A stretch of 64,000 bases of DNA, from positions 36,792,411-36,856,410 of the forward strand of contig OZ010593.1 of assembly GCA_963932145.1 (NCBI GenBank), given 5' to 3'. This DNA comes from Acanthosepion lycidas. Lineage: Eukaryota > Mollusca > Cephalopoda > Sepiida > Sepiidae. A program made the position numbers and the translations under genes. Below, in pieces: positions 44,411 through 54,479 of this stretch. Below the pieces are notes generated by a model. It was given only the letters and a program-made list of their open reading frames with translations, was not told the origin of the DNA and ran no database searches. The first letter of the stretch is position 1, and every line of letters begins with the position of its first letter.

Positions 44411-44810
44411 AACAGAGATTATGAGGAAGAGCTAAAATCATACCTTACTACAATATACAGCTGTGGAGAATCATGATCGTCTAGGTCCTGAAAGAACATC
44501 ACATAAAAGAAGAAAATATGCTACATTTGAAATTGTGAGTAATCTTTCCACATGTTCTCAAACCTGAGTAAGGCTAAGACCGGTTATCACTTCAAAATAA
44601 TCGAAACATTATATATTAAGTCCATTTCTCTGTAAGCAGGAATGCTTGGTAGGTTTAAATATAATTAAAATTTAATGTTATATTTGTTGTGTGCATATAA
44701 TATTAGTCCGAAGTATTTAGCTCTCGTTTTTACCTCTGATGAGATTGAATTTAAATTGATTTTAATCGTTATATTTTGGTATTCCCAATTTACGGTAATA
44801 TATATATATA
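44411..44810. other. Non-coding stretch
   Basis: No recognised gene. Ends in a short TATATATATA into which the mariner-like element at 44811 inserted. Confidence 0.4.
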
Positions 44811-45543
44811 CACGGTGTTTCAAAAAGAATACGCCAAAATCATTACGTTGTTTTTTCAGGTCTATAGCATTGTAGTGGACTCAATCAGTGGTTATTTGAT
44901 AGAGTAGTTATCAAAGTTTGATTGAATGTCAGTTTCACCGCTGTCGTTAGTATAACTTCCGGTTCAGCTGAATTGTGGGAAGATCAATCAAAATGGCGAC
45001 TCCTCAGCAGAAGGCGTTTTGCGTGCTTGAGTTCGCGAAAACAAACGCCATTTTCACGGCGCAGGCAGATTCGAATGACTTCATTTTTCAGCAAGATGGA
45101 GCACCACCCCATTGGCATCTCGGGGTTAGAGCTTATCTGAATGAAAATGTGCCTCAGCGATGGATTGGGAGGAGAGGTGCTAAAGACCTTGCTCTTTGTG
45201 GTTGGCCTGCCAGATCCCCGGACCTCACTGTGTGTGACTTTTTCATGTGGGGGTATGTTAAAGACCAAGTATATATTCCAGCACTTCCAGCAAGTATCGA
45301 TGACTTGAAAGATCGAATAACAGCTGCAATCAACACAGTGGACTGTGACATGCTGAGGCGCGTTTGGGAGGAATTCTCATATCGGCTTGATGTTGTCTGC
45401 GCTGCCGGTGGTGGCCACTCATAAAACATGAAATGAAACTTGAATGTATATACAACACATGTGTTCATGCTAGAGGTTTGTAATCTTTTTCGTTATTGAC
45501 ACATCATGTAATGATTTTGGCGTATTCTTTTTGAAACACTCTG
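44811..45543 (+). mobile_element. Mariner/IS630-like transposon with internal deletion (733 bp)
   Basis: Inverted termini of ~38 bp, left CACGGTGTTTCAAAAAGAAT then ACGCC and CATTACG, right reverse complement CAGAGTGTTTCAAAAAGAAT then ACGCC. Flanked on both sides by TATATA, so the target was a TA repeat. Encloses a single shortened transposase gene. Confidence 0.88.
44993..45424 (+). pseudogene. Mariner-like transposase, N- and C-terminal parts fused by deletion
   Basis: Start MATPQQKAFCVLEFAKT is the usual N-terminus of this transposase family. After about 25 residues the sequence jumps straight to DFIFQQDGAPPHWHLGVRAY, the second catalytic Asp region, and on to WPARSPDLTVCDFFMWGYV with the third Asp, followed by a C-terminus ending AAGGGHS. 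As read, 46 residues separate the QQD and VCD aspartates. Missing are both DNA-binding helix-turn-helix domains and the first catalytic Asp. The frame is open over the junction (149 codons if begun at 44975, where an upstream ATG adds MGRSIK). The product would lack DNA binding and catalysis; it might interfere with a full-length partner, but that is speculation. Confidence 0.85.
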
Positions 45544-46644
45544 TATATATATATTACCCATCTTTTTTCTTATGAATGGCCTTTTTATAAGTTTGATTTT
45601 ATTGCGCTAATAAAGTTTTGTACGATTGCAAATATTCAATGCATAATAAGATATAGAAATGACAGAAAACTTATTTAGAGAACGTAGTAAACAACTATCG
45701 TAAATTTAGCAATTTACATCAGAAACTTTCTGAAACTGCCAAGCAATGTCTGAAATCATTCTACAAATCTTAATTATGGTGTCATCATAATTGTCATACA
45801 CTACTTAACCTTGCTACCACGAAGCTCTTATTCAAAAAATAAAATTATCTTCTTATTCGCGGAAATTAAGGTTTAAGATTTACAGGGCCATTACTAAAAT
45901 GTTAAATATCCTTGTCAGCACAAACTGGGTCGATTATTAGAAAGCAGAAGGAACTCGAAAAATGCTAAGAAAAAGCAAAGAGAATCCGATGGTAACTCAA
46001 AAGTGATCAAAGAACAACTGGAATATGTCTTAGTAAAATAAATATTGTTAAGAAACTGCACAGAAGTGTTTTAAAATCCCAGATTCTCTATAACACGTTT
46101 GTTGACAAAAATGTCCCTTTGATTCTCGGATGGATTTAGCTCGATGGCATTTCTTAAAATTTTGGAAGAATAACTAAATTCCAGAAACATGTAGAAAATG
46201 ATGACTTCACAAGAAAGCACGAAGATGAATTAGAGGTGTTTCCTTTTCAATGGTTGAAAACCGTTGAAACTTGAAGAAGATTTGATCTTTCAACAAGATA
46301 ATTAATCGAAGAATCGATCGAAAATAACTTGCGAATGTTTTTTTTAGGAACAATAGAAATATAGTTTAGTGGCCATTTCAATCTAACTTGAAATTAATTG
46401 AAAATTCATAGCAAAACATGGAAGATCGGCTTGGAAGATCAAAGGACCCTATATTTATTAATCGTTAGAGGAAGAATATGTGACTTTTTTTTAAAACGGT
46501 GAAAAGTCTGTAAATTATACGAGCAGTAATTAAAATCCAGACATATAGAACTAAATCAAAAATAGAAAAGAAATGTGTTTGAATAAGGTTCTTTTTTATA
46601 CGACTGGTTTTGATCGTGTTTTTTAATCATTTCGCCAAGCACGG
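45544..46644. other. Non-coding stretch
   Basis: No gene or family recognised; open frames are short and without motifs. Confidence 0.4.
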
Positions 46645-47260
46645 AAATAAAGCCACTAAGATGCAAGGGGTTACTGAATGTGAGAGAATAAAACATTATT
46701 AAGGAGAGAGAACAATAAATGAACATGAATTAAGAAGATAGACGATAACGATTGAATTTTGCATCTATATTTTTGAAGGTCAAAGTTGACTGGAAAGCAA
46801 GGAGCCGAAAGAGAGCCAGAAGTGCGAGAGAAGAAACTGTTAGCATAGAACTTGCGGTTACATCTAGATATTTCAACTTTAAAATGATGAGATCTAGCTG
46901 TCAGTCCAGTCTTAAATTTATAAAGTCTAGGTGCCATAGAGGAGTGTTCATCAGAACAATTACCTTGAAAATATTTATTAAAAAGCACATGTGGAAGCTA
47001 CGTTACAACGGTTGCAGAGTGAAGTCGAAATGCCAAGCCAAGACCAATACAAATCAAGAATCTCTAAATACATAGCAGAAGCACCAGACCAAATGTGGCA
47101 GAAATATCCAATGTATGGAGCAATGGTAGACTAATAAATATGTAAGATAGATTCTATCGAGAAAATTGTCCAGCAGTAAACTAATAGCAACAGCAGACCT
47201 AGCAATTGATTTAATATAATCTTCCCACTTCAATTAGGGTTATCTCAGACGATTAATATA
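46645..47260 (-). pseudogene. Jockey-like LINE, RT C-terminal remnant (copy 2)
   Basis: The minus strand at 46671-46988 reads LFNKYFQGNCSDEHSSMAP and NSFFSRTSGSL, the conserved C-terminal region of Jockey-type ORF2 (YxxGxCSxEL...PxxxR, then SFFPRT). At higher coordinates the nucleotide sequence follows 27040-27660, including the region encoding CCHIW. Frameshifted and 5'-truncated. Confidence 0.78.
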
Positions 47261-47779
47261 GAACAGTTTTTGCTTTTTTGAGGGGGAGGGGTTGTTATTA
47301 ACAATCCATTCCTTGCTCCAGCTAACAACAAATCATAGGTCATTTTTTTTTATGTCTACTGCCAATTTGGCCTTAATGAACATATCTGTAAATAGTTGTA
47401 TGTTTTTTGGATATTATGTTTTCTGCATTGTATTTTTCAAATTATTTTTCCTAGCAATTGTTACTTTTATATTATAATGCATTACCTGTAAAAGTTTAAA
47501 GTAACGCTAAGCATCGGAAGTATATTAAATAAATATTTTGTAGGTAAAGAGAACAAACGATTCTTAAAGGTTAAAACCTATAAACTCGCAAATAACAAAA
47601 ACCAAATAACTTGAACACTTCAAACAGCAACAACAACAGCAAAAATAGGTGACACATATGGCTTGAAGAGGAAATAATGTTCTAATCAAATTTTAAAATT
47701 ACGCACTATTAAATGCCTGTCAATACTAGAAAGAGATATAATATTTAACGGTTTTAATAAAAAAATAAAAAAAAAATTT

Positions 47780-48175
47780 TGATTGTTTGTTTGTTTGTTT
47801 GTTTGTTTGGGTTTTATGGCATATCAACCACTGTGGGTTATTTAATGCCAAATCCAGTTTATATGAATTTTAAATGCCTATTTTGTATGGAATAAAAAAT
47901 GTATAGCTGGCAACATTATTGTTTCAAAAAAAAAACAAAAAAAACGTAGAGCTGGCAACATTACTTCTTTACAAAAAAACTTAGAGCTGGCAACATTATT
48001 GTTTCAAAAACTCAGAGCTGGCAACATTATTTTTCTGAAAACATTATCTGAGACCTTGCTGTTGGATGCAGTTTATCGCCATACCCAGGACGCGGATGTA
48101 TCGTCATACCCAGGACGCGGATGTATCGTCATACCCAGGACGCGGATGTATCGTCATACCCAGGACGTAAAAAAG
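47780..48175 (-). repeat. Composite dispersed repeat with minisatellite core, copy B
   Basis: Reverse-complement relative of 3450-4096: (TTTG)n head, GGCATATCAACCACTGTGGG flank, four units of the AGCTGGCAACATTA array (47900-48040), then about four CATACCCAGGACGCGG units (48080-48168). It lacks the GC-rich head of copy A and has fewer array units. Confidence 0.8.
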
Positions 48176-48495
48176 ATTTTAACTGAAATTGACATCAACT
48201 AATGGAATAACAAATGTTTCCTATTTAGAAACGGTAAATTTTATTATTAACATTGTCTTTCAAAATTTTTACTTTAATTGAAGTTTTCTACTCTGATATA
48301 AAGAAAAATATTGGCTGTTTCTCGTAGACTGATAATTAGTGAGCTAGACATCTAGACGTCTACACATGTACTGGTATACCAGTACTGAGTTTACTAGTCA
48401 CTATAGAGCCTCATTACCGCATTGAAACCAACTAAGCTTAATTTGTATATATTTAGATAGATCTATGAACATATGTTTGTAGTTAATAGTATGTA

Positions 48496-48663
48496 CAGTA
48501 TAACCCGGAAAAAGAAACCCGGATAAAAGGGAGATTTTCTCTGGTCCCAAATTAGAGCCATACTTACCTAAACAAAATATAGCAAACCCAGATATAAGAG
48601 AAACCCAGATATAAGAGACTTCTTCTCCGGTCCCGACAACTCTCTTATATCCGGGTTACACTG
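48496..48663. mobile_element. Pogo/Tigger-like MITE, copy 1 (168 bp)
   Basis: Ends CAGTATAACCCGGA and TCCGGGTTACACTG, flanked by TA on both sides. Interior shared with the copies at 51575 and 51830: GATTTTCTCTGGTCCCAAAT, GCCATACTTACCTAAACAAA, CTTCTTCTCCGGTCCCGACA. No coding capacity. CAGT...ACTG ends with a TA target fit the pogo branch of Tc1/mariner. Confidence 0.85.
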
Positions 48664-48849
48664 TATATTCTATAGCCATCTCTTTGGATGTGTCTTGAAA
48701 ATATCTCTTTCTCTTTGCTTTCCGTCCTATTATGGTTGGTCCGGAAACATGTTCCCTTTCAATCGAACTTGTCATAACTTGAATCATTCTTAACTACAAT
48801 GTTATTTATACCAATATAGACCATATAATGTATCTTCTTTTCATTCTAT

Positions 48850-49830
48850 GTGCCGTATTCCTTCAAGGTATAATTGATCATGGATAATAACTTCCTATCT
48901 CTTGTGGTTCTTAGCAGTTTTAACCTGGTTGCTGCCCACCCTGTTCCGCCATCCACTGACACTCCCTGAATATGTCCCTGGACGGTTACATTTTCCAAAC
49001 AATCCTTTCTCGTTAGAAATTTCAGTTGTCTTTTCCTGGTTCTGATTATAAGTGTTCTTTTTGTAACCATTTTCTTTTAGGCTCCATTGTTGCTTACTCT
49101 ATCCGTCCATAAAAAGTTCAGTATCTTTCTGTAGAACCACAATACTGCTGCTCCCAATTTTCTTCTCATCTCTGGGGAGATTGTACAGTATTCACCGCCA
49201 TGTAAGATCGATACCACATAGCAATCCAGCACTTTTTTCTTTGTTTCTAACGAAAATTCAATCAATATCTTACTTAGCTTTTGGGATGCTTCCTTCGCTG
49301 GTCGGATACGTGTTCGGATCTCGGTACCTCATCCTCCGTAAAAAGCCTTCCCAGAGATTTAAACTTTTGCACCTGATTGATGCTGACATTTTCAATTCGT
49401 AACTCGCATCCTGCGCTTTTTCTCTTGCTTATGACCATATTTTCTTTCTTCTTGCACATCATGGTTAGTCCTTTTCTTTTTCTCGCTCTCTTCCTATCTC
49501 GGAGGTCCGTAATGGTTCTTTCCAAGTTAGCCATCAACAAGGTATCATTTGCGTATCTCATATTGTTAAGATTACGCCCACCGATAATAAATGCTGGTTG
49601 AGTCCCCAGTTCCCTTAAAATAGCGTTGCTGTAGAGGTTGAATAAATCTGGGTATAAGACACATCCTTGTCTCATGTCTATTTTTGTATAGCTACTCAAT
49701 TCCTTTCCTATCTGTATGCGGTCAGTTTACTCCCAGTATATATTTTATATTATTCTAACATCTTTTCCAAATAGATCTACTTTTCCCAGCAGTTCAAATA
49801 TAGCCTTGTGCCCTATCTTGTCAAATCAGA
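48850..49830 (-). pseudogene. RTE-like LINE, reverse transcriptase remnant (copy 2)
   Basis: Minus-strand frames give, in order, AIFELLGKVDLFGKDVR (about 49790), ELSSYTKIDMRQGCVLYPDL (49640-49699), ILRELGTQPAFIIGGRN, the active-site region NNMRYANDTLLMANLE (about 49540), LTMMCKKKENMVISKRK, VSINQVQKFKSLGRL, then LETKKKVLDCY, and FYRKILNFLWTDRVSN and TKRTLIIRTRKRQLKFL near 49000-49180. The catalytic box reads YAND where YADD is required (AAT for GAT), and the frame is shifted several times. Only the RT and connection region remain; no endonuclease domain was found upstream. Confidence 0.85.
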
Positions 49831-51574
49831 GGAACGAAAGTGTCTTACAATGGAGTACCGAGCAACCCTGAGATCTAACATGCAAAACAGACAATTAATC
49901 GCTAATTCCGGATTAGCTGAGCTTGAAAAATATTACATAACTTTCTAATATGTTAACTAATGTCTCTACTTGACTTAAGTACGTTACACTCAAAGTGATT
50001 ATATTTTTATATATGACTCTGAAGTGGAAATAGTCTAGGAAGTGAATTATGAACATTATTTATTCAGTTAAATTATATTATTTCCTTATCAAGAAACATA
50101 ATCTTGTTAATGTGAAGGGGCTCAATTGAAAGAGTAATATATTTTAATTCTTTTTTTCTTTAGTTGGCGAGCATGTAAGTTACACCCTGACAATACCACA
50201 AATAAATAATAGACTATTCCGTTTTGATCGTGAGGTAAACTGAAAATATATGTCAGAAACATTGTTTAGTTTCAGTGAAAGAAACGGAAGTTAGGGTAGG
50301 CGATGATATTCAAGTGCTTAATGACTGCTTCCATGAAATGTAAAGAACTTTTCAGTTTCAAATCCTTTAAATAATGACCTTCATTCATATTTATAATTGT
50401 TATTGCAATATTTTGTTTACGTTGTTAAGCTGATATATTTAACGATGCTATAAAAGAATTCCCACTGGGATTTTTATAGTCATCGAATTCAGAAGAAACT
50501 TTTACAATTAACTTAAAAATTAAGATTCATTAGAAAATCTTAAACAGTAAAATCATATTGGTTTATTATGTCAAAATAGCGTGTATTAAAACTATTGCAA
50601 GTATGGTAGTTTTAGTATAAGTAAAAAAGGCTAAAATGATTTTTACGATCTTTAATATAATTTTATGCTGCGTATGTACTAACTGAGAAAGAAACTGACT
50701 TTGATGGCTCTGGAGACCAATACGGTAATCACAGCTCAACGAAGGAAACTCGTAAAGTTGTATAAAAAAAAACATAGGGTTCAAGAAAACGAATTTATGA
50801 GAATTGAAAGCCTCTTTCTTTAGCAGGAGAAAATCAAACAGAATTTTTTATAAAACGCCCCCTCCCCACCGCTACCACCACTAAAAAAAAAAAAAAAAAA
50901 ATCCCTCAAAAACAATAAATTGGAAACAGGTGTTGCTTTTGGAAATGGGAAGACGATCGGATTTTTTTTTTTTTTCAGATAAAGATGGTTAGTTACTAAA
51001 AACAGTTCGTCAAGTCAAAATATTTATTTTTGTTTTCTTTTATCTACCCGATTAATCCTGCATAAGTGGGAAGAATTTCGTGAACCTCGCTGTAAAATTT
51101 ATGACGGATATGACAGGCAGTCTTTCTCGTGACACTCAAATATCGATTTGCTTGAAAAGTAGTTTGCTATTGTAGAAAATCCTGAACCAACAGATTTTGT
51201 TTGTTGGCATTCGTCCGTCTGAGACGAAATGAAAAGAAAATATTGCACTTTGGAAGAAGACGAAAACGACATGTACGGTTTGAGAATGAATGCAGTAAAT
51301 AGGATGTGAACGGTTTTCAAATTAATATTTTATGAAATGAGACTTTTTATTCCTTTATTCTTAAATTTATTCACACATCCTTCCTTCAGCCTTGATTAGA
51401 ACCTCGTATTTATAGAAATTGAATGTATACATGTACACGTATATAATTATATGTACGTTTATAAACGTATATGTATATCTGTACACATCGGAATACGCGC
51501 ATACACATATATGCTTGGCTATTCAGAGCTGTTTGAGGTAAGGTATATTAAAAACTTGAATTTTGAATATTGTA
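49831..51574. other. Non-coding stretch
   Basis: No gene recognised. Holds the second copy of the diverged repeat (50375-50560) and an A run with C-rich flank at 50860-50900. Confidence 0.45.
50375..50560. repeat. Diverged dispersed repeat (pairs with 10835-11010)
   Basis: Matches given at 10835-11010; same orientation, about 40 kb apart. Confidence 0.6.
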
Positions 51575-51760
51575 CAGAGTAACCCCGATATAAGAGACCC
51601 GGATATAAGAGAAATCCGAATATAAGAGAGATTTTCTCTGGTCCTAAATTAGAGCCATACTTACCTAAACAAAATAGACCTAACCCAGATATAAGAGAAA
51701 CACGGATATAAGAAACTTCTTCTCCGGTCCCGACAACTCTCTTATATCCGGGTTACACTG
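51575..51760. mobile_element. Pogo/Tigger-like MITE, copy 2 (186 bp)
   Basis: Ends CAGAGTAACCCCGATATAAG and CTTATATCCGGGTTACACTG, flanked by TA. The left side has three consecutive ATAAGAGA-type units (GATATAAGAGACC, GGATATAAGAGAAATCC, GAATATAAGAGAG), more than the other copies. Confidence 0.88.
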
Positions 51761-51829
51761 TATTAATCACTTTAAACAATATATTCACTGGATACAAGTG
51801 TTTGAGTAAATATCTCTGTTTTTAATATA

Positions 51830-51983
51830 CAGTGTAACCCGGATATAAGAGAGATTTTCTCTGGTCCCAAATTATTCCCATACTTACCTAAACAAAAGAG
51901 ACCAAACCCTGATATAAGAGAAACCCGGATATAAGAGGCTTCTTCTCCGGTCCCGACAACTCTCTTATATCCGGGTTACACTG
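51830..51983. mobile_element. Pogo/Tigger-like MITE, copy 3 (154 bp)
   Basis: Ends CAGTGTAACCCGGATATAAG and its inverse, flanked by TA; 69 bp from copy 2 in the same orientation. Left side has a single ATATAAGAGAG unit before the GATTTTCTCTGG core. This is the most regular terminal repeat of the three. Confidence 0.9.
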
Positions 51984-52119
51984 TATTGTAAATTTATGCC
52001 AACAGTGCCTTCGAAAGTTTTAACACTTCGATGTATGAGGTCTACCCCAAACATTTATAGCGCATACACACACTCATCACAAAAAAGTTATAAAGCCAAA
52101 ATACTGAGATATCCAGTAG

Positions 52120-52215
52120 GGACCAAAGTCAGCCCCCTTTATCGGTTTGGGGTTAAGAATACGCCAGCCGTATCCCTATGTAGAAAGGTTAACCACGCCC
52201 AAAAGCTATATGGAG
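52120..52215. repeat. Fragment related to the head of composite repeat A
   Basis: GGTTTGGGGTTAAGAATACG then CCAGCCGTATCCCTATGTAG matches GGCTGGGGCTTTAGAATACG then CCGACTGCACCTCTGTAGAG at 3217-3256 with substitutions; AAGGTTAACCACGCC corresponds to GGGTAAGACCCCACC. Confidence 0.5.
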
Positions 52216-52244
52216 AGGAGAAAAAAAAAAAGAATCTTATCGTT

Positions 52245-52590
52245 TTTGTCGACCTAGTGCAAACCGAACATGCATCAAACTTTTTGAATCTCATGCAAAC
52301 CAAACCTAACCAAACCAAACCAATGTCTTCCTTTTTTTTTTTTTTTCTTTTTCTTTAATGTCCCCCGTACAAATCAAGCCTGTATCAACCTCTTTTAATC
52401 TCAGGGAAACCAAATCTGTGTCTACCTTCGGCTATCGTGTGAACCAAACTTATCGCGTGAAAACCAAATTTGTGTCTAACCTTTTTGAGTTTCGTGCTAA
52501 TCAAAGATGTGTCCGTCATTTTTTTTTTTTTTTTATTCTTGTGCAAACCATACTTGTCTCTACCTTTTTGACTTTGATGTAAATCTAATT
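52245..52590. repeat. Degenerate tandem repeat (GTGCAAACCAAAC...TTTTTGAATCTC)
   Basis: Seven or so irregular units with CAAACC, TGTGTCTACC and TTTTTGA words, interrupted by two T runs (52329-52345, 52517-52535). Open frames crossing it are a consequence of repetition. Confidence 0.75.
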
Positions 52591-52782
52591 ATTATATGAC
52601 AGGAAACAGTATTAAATATCCTGGAAAAATTGATATCCCTTAAACAAAACAACCTATCCTCAGTCAATATTTATGTTCATCAGGCACAAGGCAATAAATT
52701 CAGGGCATCTAGTGAAGAATTACATCGGTATATATTAAGTTTATGTACCTGAAACAAAGTCACATTTTAGAAACCTGCAATC

Positions 52783-52839
52783 ATGAGTGAATTAAATACT
52801 TTGCAAACGTTTGCAAGACAAGCTAGTTATGGCTCTACG
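52783..52839 (+). CDS. Candidate first coding exon of a host gene (weak)
   Basis: ATG opens 19 codons (MSELNTLQTFARQASYGST) ending exactly at a GTAAGC donor in phase 0. The sequence is not repetitive and the codons look ordinary, unlike the AT-rich frames around it. There is no recognised domain, no second exon identified, and the start context (AATCATGA) is unremarkable. A chance combination is quite possible. Confidence 0.2.
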
Positions 52840-54409
52840 GTAAGCACTCTTCTTTATTATTAACTTAATGAAAGAATTAATTAAATTTGATTGGTTTTCA
52901 TTATCAACTTCCTTTTGGATTTACGATGTAATAGATAAGAAACAACGGTAAAACATTTCTACTTTAATAATATCAAGTTTCTTTCTTCCAAATTCGTTCT
53001 ACTTCGCCAAGTATAAATACGGCAAAAGAATGCCGAATAATTTATCGAAATTTTGTTCAATATTTGAATGCGAATAGGTAATCTATCACTACATGCGTAT
53101 TTATTAAATGAATGATTACCGAAATGTGATTATGAAAAGAAAAAAAAATATTAATTGAACGTATTACAGAATTAATTAAACGAAGAATTCATTAGTAAAA
53201 TGCGGACAGGTGTTGATTTTTCTTCTTTTTTTTTTTTTTTTTTTCTTTGACTCAAGTGATTAATGAAGTGGTATTTCATCATTAATATTTCAAAATCTTT
53301 CTTTTCTTTTATTTGACTTGAAAAATTGATGAATTTGGAAAGCTTAATGGTGGAAATATAATGAGATTTTACTTTGGGGATAGAAAAGATATACCTTATT
53401 TATAAACGTGATATTAAAGTTTCTAACATGTTTTGATACATCTTTTGTCTATATGAAGTGATGTTATCCTTATTCAGTCATCAAAACGTTTCCCTGGTTT
53501 TCTATTACCTTATAAACCATTTCAACTAAATTCTGTAGCAGATGATTAGGATTCAATTGTTTCCAACATTCTTGGTAAAAATATTTCTCTCATATAATGC
53601 TGTGGTATTCAATTTTCAGGTTGGTTCCAAGGATTACTAGGATTTGAAGCCACTTTTAAATGAACTTTCCTTTCCACCATAAAAGGACGATTAGAAAACT
53701 TTTTCAATATCATGAAGTTGTTGAAAGCTCGCACTGTAAACCTGCATGAAGAGGAACAAGTGACAATATAAACGTTAGTAGAGTATGTTGCTGGCTGAAC
53801 AAGTTTCCATTCCAGTAATGGAATTGTTCGTTGCATCGAATTGGCAGCGCAAATAACGTCATCGTACAATAGAAAAATAATCTGGTCAAGTTTTTTGTAT
53901 TTTTTTACCGAAGAAAGTCCTTTTCTCTTCAATGTCTTTGTCATATTATCCGGCAAGTTTACCTATACGCAGTATCCGTTTGCCCATATTCCTGTATTAC
54001 GTAATAAAGTAATGCTTTTGAATCCTATCAAACATAGGAGATTTTCTCCTGACAGATTGGGTTTAGTGAGACATGCAGAAGGTAGACATGAATATTACCA
54101 TGATTGGTTTTGTTTCAATTCCTATAACAAATCTAATCTTTAACGCTATTGAACAGTATCTGAAGTAAAAATGACTTTTTCAAAGTCAAGAGAAGGAAAG
54201 AAAAAAGATTTATATTCTTTTCTAAGAGTTCATATAGAAACCATTTACTTACCTGCGAATTTTTCCGAATGCTTCTAAATTATTACAAGTGACAGTCAGC
54301 ACAAACTATAAGACTGAGTAAGCAAATGACACAATAGAAAAACTCTTAAGTTACAAGATTCCTCTGTAGAAAAAACGTCTTCAGACTAACGTTTTTATTG
54401 AAGCTGTCT

Positions 54410-54411
<2 letters not shown>
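52840..54411. other. Non-coding stretch
   Basis: AT-rich, with a T run at 53227-53244. The 115- and 100-codon open frames on opposite strands around 53609-54143 overlap each other and show no recognised domain. Confidence 0.4.

Positions 54412-54476
<65 letters not shown>
54412..54476. repeat. (AT)n microsatellite
   Basis: About 32 AT units. Confidence 0.97.

Positions 54477-54479
<3 letters not shown>

Noticed and set aside
53609..54143. Overlapping 115- and 100-codon frames on opposite strands
   Set aside because: No recognisable domain or codon signal; AT-rich residue content typical of chance frames.
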